NCBI GenBank assembly: GCA_964035575.1
Contig: OZ037890.1
Coordinates: 434,001-498,000 of the forward strand
Length of the DNA: 64,000 bases
DNA from: Rhynchopus sp. YZ270_cl-10
Lineage: Eukaryota; Euglenozoa; Diplonemea; Diplonemida; Diplonemidae
Direction: 5' to 3'
Positions 53,429-61,092 of this stretch are shown here, in pieces. Position numbers and translations under genes: made by a program. Positions within the stretch are counted from its first letter, which is position 1. The number at the start of each line of letters is the position of its first letter. Under the pieces are notes generated by a model. The model did no database searches and was not told where the DNA came from. It was given only the letters and a program-made list of their open reading frames with translations.

Positions 53429-53639
53429 TGTCTCACAAAACAAAAAACTCATTTGCGTCTGGTTTTAAACAAATAAGGGAGTCACAAAAAATACACACAT
53501 CTCACAGGGGCAGGGGGTGGAGAAGGGGGGAAGTAGTGAGAAAAATAAAAGGCAGATAACAAAAAGGGATCCATGCACAACATCACTCCTCGTTTTCTCC
53601 CTCAACACTCATGTGAACCTCGCCTCAATGTTGTCTGAT

Positions 53640-54704
53640 TTACCCAGTGTATTCTCTCACCACCGCTCGGTACAGAGAGGCGTCTGAGCCAGACATGATT
53701 GTGGTGAAGACGGTGCCTCCGTTCATCACCGGGACGGTGGACATCACTTTGTAGAGGCTGTCGGTGGTCACGTTGGCGGGAGAGCCAATCAGGTTCATTC
53801 CGTCGACTGCGGTCTGGCGTCTGTCGTCACCAGCTGTCGTCCAGTGGTCGTAGTTAGTCTGGACCAGGAACCATTTGTACGCATCCTCAATCGTCCAAAT
53901 GTCCGTTTTGGATGCCTCTGTGTCTGTGTTGTTGCGAGTCAGGATAACGCCTTCGTTCTTCTGGGTGCCCCCAATGATGTAGTACACCGCTGCAGACAGA
54001 GGCACAGAACGGAGTGTGGTGGCAGCGTCCATGAATGAGCTGGCATTGAAGAGAGCCTGGCGGAGGCGCATGGAGGGTGGCAGGACCTGATCACGGATGG
54101 CCTGCAGGTCGGCATCAAGGCTGCCAATGTTGCGCTTGTTTCCCTCCACTGTGAACAGACCGTTTCTCTGGCCAGTCCAGGTACCAACCAAGCCAAAGAA
54201 GCCTGTGTACACGACATCTACCTTACCGTCTTTCATGTAGTTCACTGTGATAGTGTCGTTGCGGAGCAATGTCGTCAGATCGGCGCCGCCACCAAAGTCG
54301 AGGTTGCGTCCGTGCAGGACAGCGTCTTTGTAGTTCGCGATAATACCGGTACACGCAATGCTTCCGTGTGAGACGAAGTCGTAGAAGAAGTTGAGTGTCA
54401 TGATCTCAGAAATGAGCAGTCCAGAGCAGCGTGCGAGACCGGTTATTTCCCCCTTGAACGGCTCAGGGAGCCACGAGTGGGACACCTCCATGAGTGCCAT
54501 CGCCTCGGCATACTGCTCTTTGGGCACTGCAAGCGGAAGCAACTTCTCTATCTCCAGAGTGACCCTGCGAAGGCTTGTGTTGTAGTCACGGCACACCTCA
54601 TCCCATCTGTTCTCAGGGGCCGTGTCCAGTTCCACTGTGTACGTCTTCGGTGTGTAGTCACCTGCAACAACACATAACACCGCACACAACGCAAAAACCC
54701 TCAT
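53640..54704 (-). CDS. Acid ceramidase/NAAA-like Ntn amidase (copy 1)
   Basis: 354 residues from MRVFALCAVLCVVAG, a signal peptide; an in-frame Met 14 codons upstream would bury it. Family members are lysosomal Ntn hydrolases that cleave themselves before a cysteine, which then hydrolyses ceramides or N-acylethanolamines. The nucleophile is read as the Cys in GSIACTGIIANYKDAVLHGR (about residue 125), followed by RNLDFGG as in NAAA. Numerous N-glycosylation sites. Tandem copy at 55585-56655; the duplicated unit (1945 bp) also covers about 140 bp of leader and about 100 bp of 3' flank. A candidate splice acceptor TTATGTACAG lies about 16 nt upstream of the ATG. Substrate not predictable. Confidence 0.88.
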   Translation of the reverse strand: MRVFALCAVLCVVAGDYTPKTYTVELDTAPENRWDEVCRDYNTSLRRVTLEIEKLLPLAVPKEQYAEAMALMEVSHSWLPEPFKGEITGLARCSGLLISEIMTLNFFYDFVSHGSIACTGIIANYKDAVLHGRNLDFGGGADLTTLLRNDTITVNYMKDGKVDVVYTGFFGLVGTWTGQRNGLFTVEGNKRNIGSLDADLQAIRDQVLPPSMRLRQALFNASSFMDAATTLRSVPLSAAVYYIIGGTQKNEGVILTRNNTDTEASKTDIWTIEDAYKWFLVQTNYDHWTTAGDDRRQTAVDGMNLIGSPANVTTDSLYKVMSTVPVMNGGTVFTTIMSGSDASLYRAVVREYTG

Positions 54705-55584
54705 AGTAATAAATAAACCTCTGTACATAATGGTGGTGGATGTCATAAAGGGGTGGCCTCTCCAGTTGACTCAGAAAATGGTGGCAATATTATTTGTTCG
54801 GCTGTGGGGGGGATGCATTTGGGGTAACAAGAAGAAAATGAAATACCCCTTCTTTATTTATTCGTAGTTTGTTGTTTGATCGCATCAACCTCGTCCATAC
54901 TTCAGGTAAAAACAAACTGCTATTTTGGGTGATGGAAGGAGGAAAAATAATCGAATAATCGAAAAAAAAATCCTTGGTCAAAGTGAGCGCGCTCAAGTTA
55001 TGACTAGTGTGGACACCCGAGTTTTTTTTCAAACCCAAAAGACCCGAAAACCCCAGAAAACCCGCGCTCCGAAGTATGGTGGAAAGGATGACAAAAAGGG
55101 GGAAGAAGCGGAAACGTTAAGACTCATGACACCCGAAGAACACATATTTCATTTCCAGACGTATTGCATAAATTTACTCGTGCACAATATTACTTTTCTT
55201 GAAAACTGAAAAATAGAAACTTAACACTCATCACACGGAAAACCCCATGGAAGAGGTTGTGGTGAAACGCACACACCTCGACCTGTTTGGTGAGGCGTGG
55301 CTCTACAGCGCGGTTCGTCCCCAGAACCGCAAAGTGTGTTCAAAATACTTTGTTTCTATTTCCTCCTTCAGTTCATGAGGCGCTTTTATACAGTGCGTCT
55401 GGTTTAAAAAAAAAAAAAAAAAATGAGGGAGAGTTACGGAAGATGACTCACAGGGGGGCAAGGGGGGTTGAGAAGGGGGGAAGTATTGAGAAAGGCAGAT
55501 AACAAACAAAGGTACCCATCCACAACATCACTCCTCGTTTTCTCCCTCAACACTCATGTGAACCTCGCCTCAATGTTGTCTGAT
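54705..55584. other. Spacer between amidase copies
   Basis: Gene-free. Includes leader of copy 1, a segment (54836-54895) also present in ODC intron 1 (about 26513-26570), and a partial type A stem-loop near 54995-55021 (CTAGTGTGGACACCCGAG). 3' flank of copy 2 is homologous to that of copy 1. Confidence 0.6.
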
Positions 55585-56655
55585 TTACCCAGTGTATTCT
55601 CTCACCACCGCTCGGTACAGAGAGGCGTCTGAGCCAGACATGATTGTGGTGAAGACTGTGCCTGTGTTCAGCACCCTGACGGTGGACATCACTTTGTAGA
55701 GGCTGTCGGTGGTCACATTGGCGGGAGAGCCAATCAGGTTCATTCCGTCGACTGCGGTCTGGCGTCTGTCGTCGTTTGTGGGGGGTGTCGTCCAGTGGTC
55801 GTAGTTGGTCTCCACCACGTACCATTTGTACGCATCCTCAATCGCCCAGGTGTCCGTTTTGGATGTCTCTGTATTCGTCTTGTTGCGGGTCAGCACAAGG
55901 CCTTCGTTCTTCTGGGTGCCCCCAATGATGTAGTACACCGCTGCAGACAGAGGCACAGAACGGAGTGTGGTGACAACATCTGTGAATGAGCTGGCCTCAA
56001 AGAGCGCCTGGCGGAGGCGCATGGAGGGTGGCAGGACCTTGTCCCGGATGGCCTGCAGGTTGTCCTCAATGCTGCCAATGTCACGCTGGTTTCCCTCCAA
56101 TGTGAAGAGACCGTTTCTCTGGCCAGTCCAGGCACCAACCAAGCCAAAGAAGCCTGTGTACACGACGTCTACCTTACCATCTTTCATGTAGTTCACTGTG
56201 ATAGTGTCGTTGCGGAGCAATGTCGTCAGCTTGCTGCCACCACCAAAGTCGAGGTTGCGTCCGTGCAGGACAGCGTCTTTGTAGTTCGCGACAATCCCGG
56301 TGCACGCGATGCTTCCGTGGGAGACGAAGTCGTAGAAGAAGTTTATCGTCATGATCTCAGAAATGAGCAGTCCAGAGCAGCGTGCGAGACCGGTCATCTC
56401 CCCTTTGAACGGCTCAGGGAGCCACGAGTGGGAGACTGCCATGAGTGCCATCGCCTCAGCATACTGTTTTGCGGGCACCAGAAGCGGAAGCAGCTCGTAG
56501 ATCTCCAGAGTGACCCTGCGAAGGCTTGTGTTGTAGTCACGGCACACCTCATCCCATCTGTTCTCAGGGGCCGTGTCCAGTTCCACTGTGTACGTCTTCG
56601 GTGTGTAGTCACCTGCAACAACACACAACACCGCACACAACGCAAAAACCCTCAT
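55585..56655 (-). CDS. Acid ceramidase/NAAA-like Ntn amidase (copy 2)
   Basis: 356 residues, the upstream paralogue of the preceding gene, with the same signal peptide MRVFALCAVLCVVAG and nucleophile context GSIACTGIVANY. It has two extra residues in a loop (TTPPTNDDRR instead of TTAGDDRR, near residue 300) and scattered conservative changes. All recognisable catalytic features are kept, so both copies look functional. Leader and 3' flank are shared with copy 1, consistent with recent tandem duplication. Confidence 0.88.
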   Translation of the reverse strand: MRVFALCAVLCVVAGDYTPKTYTVELDTAPENRWDEVCRDYNTSLRRVTLEIYELLPLLVPAKQYAEAMALMAVSHSWLPEPFKGEMTGLARCSGLLISEIMTINFFYDFVSHGSIACTGIVANYKDAVLHGRNLDFGGGSKLTTLLRNDTITVNYMKDGKVDVVYTGFFGLVGAWTGQRNGLFTLEGNQRDIGSIEDNLQAIRDKVLPPSMRLRQALFEASSFTDVVTTLRSVPLSAAVYYIIGGTQKNEGLVLTRNKTNTETSKTDTWAIEDAYKWYVVETNYDHWTTPPTNDDRRQTAVDGMNLIGSPANVTTDSLYKVMSTVRVLNTGTVFTTIMSGSDASLYRAVVREYTG

Positions 56656-57676
56656 TGTAATAAATAAACCTCTGTACACAATGGTGGTGGATGTCATAAA
56701 GGGGTGGCCTCTCTTCTTGACTCAGAAAATGGTGGCAATATTATTTGTTCGGCTGTGGGGGGGACGCATTTGGGGTACTTTTAAGAAAAAATGCCATTTT
56801 AAATTGACCGTATGCGTTGTAGACCTAATGCTGTGCTACACTATACTATTTTTCTTTGGTGATAGATTTTAATATTACATCATTGGGGTGGCAAGGGGTA
56901 GGTGACCACAAACACACCAAAAAAAAAGCACCCCGGTGGATGTTTCCACTTTTCGTGGTCAGTCATTTGTATTTCCTATTGCTAAGAACTTAGTACAGTC
57001 CAGCTTTTCTGTAAACCGAAGTGGTATGCGTTTTTTTTTTAGCGTCAAATGTTTGGCATGTGGCGAGAGTCCAAATTTCACACAAAAAACTGCGCTTTTC
57101 TGCATTGTTTCGCACTGGGTCGCACTTTTTTCTGCAGCATTTTGCAACTCCCACCCAAACCCATTAATAAATTTAGAATTTACAGTATGAAAACTAGAAC
57201 AAGAAATTTTGTCACAGGCCATCAAAAAGCTGTAACCTTTAAAACAAAATAGATAAAAATAAAAAGAGAAAATGGTGTGGCTCAAAACCCCCCTTTCGTA
57301 CCACAAAAGGTACAAAAAAAAAAAAAACACTTTATTTTGACATGAGCCACACTAGAGAAAGGAGAAAAGCTCAAAAAATGACGGACGCATCGCTAGGTCT
57401 TGAAAAAAAAAAGACGCAGCAATAATGACGTAGCCAAGTTTCAAGAATCGAAAAATACGCAGCAATAAGGCAACGAGTACTTGAGTACACAGACCATACT
57501 GGCTGTGGGCCCGACACACACACGAATATCAATAAACACCTGAGAGCAACGGGATGGGGGGGGATATGGTTTGGAGGGTAGAAGAGATCCGCTGGAAAAC
57601 GTTTTGTGTGGCATTTATCTTGGCTTCGCCTTCACAGGATCAACGTTGGCAAAATAAAAAAAAGGGGCAGTTGACT
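56656..57676. other. Spacer upstream of amidase copy 2
   Basis: 1.0 kb; the first 130 bp are shared with the leader of copy 1, then unrelated AT-rich sequence. A GACGCAGCAATAA-like motif appears twice around 57,412-57,467. No gene. Confidence 0.55.
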
Positions 57677-60169
57677 TCAATCTTCTGTGTAAGACACAAT
57701 CGATACATCGAAGAGGTTGATTTCCTTGGTGACGTCTCCTTCGCTGAAGAGCGTGACAAGGTTGGTCCCGGTTGTGTTCATGACTGACAACGGGATGTGG
57801 TAGATTGTTTGTGTGGGTTTGCCACAGTCGTCCCAATGCATATAGCAGTGTCCGTTCTTAACAGGCGGTGCACAAGAGGAATCACACAGACCAGGCGTTA
57901 ACCAAAACCTGCCAATGTTGAAACCGTTCACATACGCAACACCCTTCCACATAGACGTCAGGTTAAGCGCGTATGAGAGACCGCCAGGCATGTTTGGGAA
58001 CTCTGATTGATACCAAGTAATGGGGACATCGTGTCCTGGTGTTTTGTAGTCCGTCCAGCTGACACCGGTCGACCCACTCCGATTGAAGACACTCAACTCC
58101 TCACCTCGCAGCATCGATGATTGAGTCCACTCAGCAGGCTCGTACGCCTTTCCGTCGACAGTCACTCCTGAAATGCCCTTCCCCAGGGTTGGCTTCAGGC
58201 CACCATTCACGACACCCATAGCACAACTGAGGATGTTGATATGCGTGGTGTTCTTGAAAGTGTACGCAATGGACCCGTCAATGGCCTTTGCAGCGACATC
58301 GGCAGCGGAGGTGTTTGCAGTGAACGGAAAGGAGTACCAAAGGTAGTCGCTGTTGTTGTCGGTGATGGAGAGCTGCTCTGTGGGCGTCTTGGAGACAGAG
58401 GTCTTGGCACCGTATCCCTGGTCTTCGGTGAAGCTCTTCCATGTTGTGCTGCGCTGCACTGCTGCAGTGGGCACATGAGGTACGTCGGTGCAATCATTCG
58501 TAGCATACAGCACGTCTCCATTGAGGACAATAGAAACAGAGTGATTCGCCAGTGTGTACTGCTTCCCATTGAAAACGACACTGCTCGTGGTGGGGCCCAT
58601 GTTGCTGAGAAACGTAAGGTTCCCGTATGAATGTGCCTCGCTGCCGTCGGTGCTCACTGCAACCGTCATGCATATTTTGGCGCTGTCCTTCTCCCGCAGC
58701 CCCTTCTCCTTGGAATCGTATGTCCACGTGGTAGTGTCGTTGCCCGAGACGCATTCTGCAAAGGCGACTCCTCCGCTGCCGGCAGTGAGGCATTTGTATA
58801 CACCTGCCTGTTGGTAGTGAGTCATGATCCTGCCGTCGGACGTGAAGTCAAGAATCTGCGAGGGGTCAGTTTCGTTGCACGGAACAAGGGTCGAGTTTGC
58901 TGCACCCAGACAATGTCCCTTGACGAAGACGGAAGATAGCAACTTCTGTGCACTGACCGCCTTCCACTCCCACTGCTGCGACTCGTCTAGTGAGCCCACA
59001 TGCGCTGGATCTTCATCGGTACACGCCACAGCAGTTAAATCTACGGAAGACTTTGCCAACTCATTCGGCAGCAGCGGCACTGCAACCGGAATAGGGTTTG
59101 AAAGAAGCTCGCTAGCAACGCTGTTCAGGACTGAGAAGAACTTTTGGTAACATCCATAGCGTGGCTGGTGGGGGCGGAGCAGGTAGTTGATGGCAGTGTC
59201 CTGTGCATAGGCTGTCGTCACCTCACCTCCTGCTTGGTACCCATAGTTGTTCCCGCCTGTTACCATGTAAAAGTTATGCCAGGACCCACCGTACGCGAGA
59301 AAACGTGCAATCCCGTACAGCTGATCAGAAGAAACACGCACTCGCTTAGCTACCTTCCATTGGTTGAACCACCCTTGGTCCTCTGTCCAGATCAATGGCA
59401 TTGTCGGGTTGTGCTCCAGCCCATATGCCATCCATACTGGCGAAGGCTGACCTACATACTTTGTTTTCTCATCCATCCAAAAGCCATTAATAGTGCAGAT
59501 CACGTTATCGGCAGGAGCACCCGTTGAATCTACATTGAGTGCAGCGCACGACTTTTGGTCGTGGCATAAAATCCACGGCACATCTGTGGTGAGGTTGCGT
59601 GCGGTCTCCACAGCCCACTTCAGATACGTTTCGTCACCGCCGTTGTACTCGTTCTCTACCTGAAACATGACCACTGGGCCCTCTGGGTACAAGAGATCCG
59701 TTTTCAACTCGTTCACCACCAAACTCAACACATCAGCCATATTTTTCTCCCAACCCGGGTCGCTGCATCGGTAACACTTTGCCTCCTCTCTCATCCAAAT
59801 TGGTACTCCTCCAAAATAGTACTCACCACAGACGTAGGGCCCAATCCGCACATTGGCGTACAAGCCGTGTTTATGAATCAGAGAGAGGAAGTGACGTAGG
59901 TCGCGTCTATAGTCCCAGCGCCAGTTGCCCTTCTCCTGTTCGTGGAAATTCCACATGACATACGTCTGTATTGTATTCAACCCCATTTCCTTTGCAAGAA
60001 TGATAACTTGTTCCCACTCCTCTGGCAGAATCCGGGTGTAATGAATTGACCCGGAAAGCATCAGTACTCGTTCCCCATTGAGTATGACGGAGCGGTTGTC
60101 GTAACTAATACTTGTTGCTGCAGAAGTAAACACACTCATCAACAACAAATACACACAAAGCTGCTTCAT
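57677..60169 (-). CDS. GH35 beta-galactosidase with lectin-like insert
   Basis: 830 residues, signal peptide MKQLCVYLLLMSVFTSAATS. Glycoside hydrolase family 35, plant-type: substrate-binding LSGSIHYTR (about 40), ANVRIGPYVCGEYYFGG, acid/base Glu in FQVENEYNGG (about 185), nucleophile Glu in LIWTEDQGWF (about 275), and galactose-binding beta-sandwich regions at the C-terminus. Around residues 410-520 a Cys-rich stretch (HCLGAANSTLVPC ... GVYKCLTAGSG) reads like a ricin-type beta-trefoil insert between the barrel and the C-terminal modules. It should release terminal beta-galactose from polysaccharides or glycoproteins in the lysosome, food vacuole or outside. Heavy N-glycosylation signals. 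No introns. Confidence 0.93.
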   Translation of the reverse strand: MKQLCVYLLLMSVFTSAATSISYDNRSVILNGERVLMLSGSIHYTRILPEEWEQVIILAKEMGLNTIQTYVMWNFHEQEKGNWRWDYRRDLRHFLSLIHKHGLYANVRIGPYVCGEYYFGGVPIWMREEAKCYRCSDPGWEKNMADVLSLVVNELKTDLLYPEGPVVMFQVENEYNGGDETYLKWAVETARNLTTDVPWILCHDQKSCAALNVDSTGAPADNVICTINGFWMDEKTKYVGQPSPVWMAYGLEHNPTMPLIWTEDQGWFNQWKVAKRVRVSSDQLYGIARFLAYGGSWHNFYMVTGGNNYGYQAGGEVTTAYAQDTAINYLLRPHQPRYGCYQKFFSVLNSVASELLSNPIPVAVPLLPNELAKSSVDLTAVACTDEDPAHVGSLDESQQWEWKAVSAQKLLSSVFVKGHCLGAANSTLVPCNETDPSQILDFTSDGRIMTHYQQAGVYKCLTAGSGGVAFAECVSGNDTTTWTYDSKEKGLREKDSAKICMTVAVSTDGSEAHSYGNLTFLSNMGPTTSSVVFNGKQYTLANHSVSIVLNGDVLYATNDCTDVPHVPTAAVQRSTTWKSFTEDQGYGAKTSVSKTPTEQLSITDNNSDYLWYSFPFTANTSAADVAAKAIDGSIAYTFKNTTHINILSCAMGVVNGGLKPTLGKGISGVTVDGKAYEPAEWTQSSMLRGEELSVFNRSGSTGVSWTDYKTPGHDVPITWYQSEFPNMPGGLSYALNLTSMWKGVAYVNGFNIGRFWLTPGLCDSSCAPPVKNGHCYMHWDDCGKPTQTIYHIPLSVMNTTGTNLVTLFSEGDVTKEINLFDVSIVSYTED

Positions 60170-61092
60170 ATCTATCTTTGTGTACAAAAGGAGGCGCGGG
60201 TGAGAGGTCTGCATCAGAAGGTAGAATCAAAAAAATAAGGCGGACAATATAGCTATGGAAAGGGTAGAATAATGATAGAGGTGGGGTGGACCTCTCGTCC
60301 GGCTGCTCCTCCCAACAAAAATCTTTAATATGAGTGTAAATAATACATCCATGAACTGTCTCTCACTCTAAAAATAAATCTGATGTCCTCGGGTGTCCAA
60401 AAGCTAAGAACTTAAAGCAAACGTTCTCAAAGCACACATAAAACGGACCTCTTCCGATATGGCTGAGGTTTCCTTCTTCTTCACCGTTTCACTGACAATA
60501 TGCCAGTACCACCAGAGGTACGTCTTGACTCCTTCACACATTCGCTCCAATGCTGAAAATAAAGCAATCACCAATAAACTAGGGTTTGCAACTGCGAAAC
60601 ACCCTGTACTCGTGCAGCTTACTAAGACTACGCACCAACATAGATAAACCGAAGCTACCTCCGTTCATCCACAAATAGATAAAACAGGGGATAATTTACA
60701 AAATACACCACTGTTAGGCGAGTTGACGCCACGGGTTGGTGTAGAAAATTTGTACATTTTTGCGTAGAATCGTGTCCCACACCCCATACCTCCCTCAAAT
60801 TAGCCCAAACCCTCCAAAACCCTCCCAGACCCTCGTATACCCTCCCATACCCAACCATACCCTGCCATACCCTCCAGACCCTCCCAGACCGCACGTTTTC
60901 ACTCTTTAAGGGGTACTCACGACCCATACTACGTCAGACCGTGCCAAAGCTTGCCAACCCTGCCCCCCAAACCTAGAAAAAAACCACCCAAACCTAGCCA
61001 CACCTTGCCAAACTCAGCCATACCGTGCCAAAAAAAATCCCCACCTAAACCGTGCCATACCCGTGACACACCTGTGCCACACCGTGCCATCG
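60170..61092. other. Spacer with degenerate CCATACCCTGCC repeats
   Basis: Gene-free. From about 60,780 to 61,085 short degenerate repeats of the type CCATACCCTGCC and CCGTGCCA dominate and lead into the satellite. The minus strand reads a Gly/Val/Trp-rich artefact frame here. A run of one telomere unit was not seen. Confidence 0.6.

Noticed and set aside
60655-60927. 90-codon minus-strand ORF, Gly/Val/Trp-rich
   Set aside because: Translation of degenerate short repeats.
60780-61085. Telomeric repeat
   Set aside because: The CCATACCCTGCC-like repeats are degenerate and mixed, with no uniform telomere unit.
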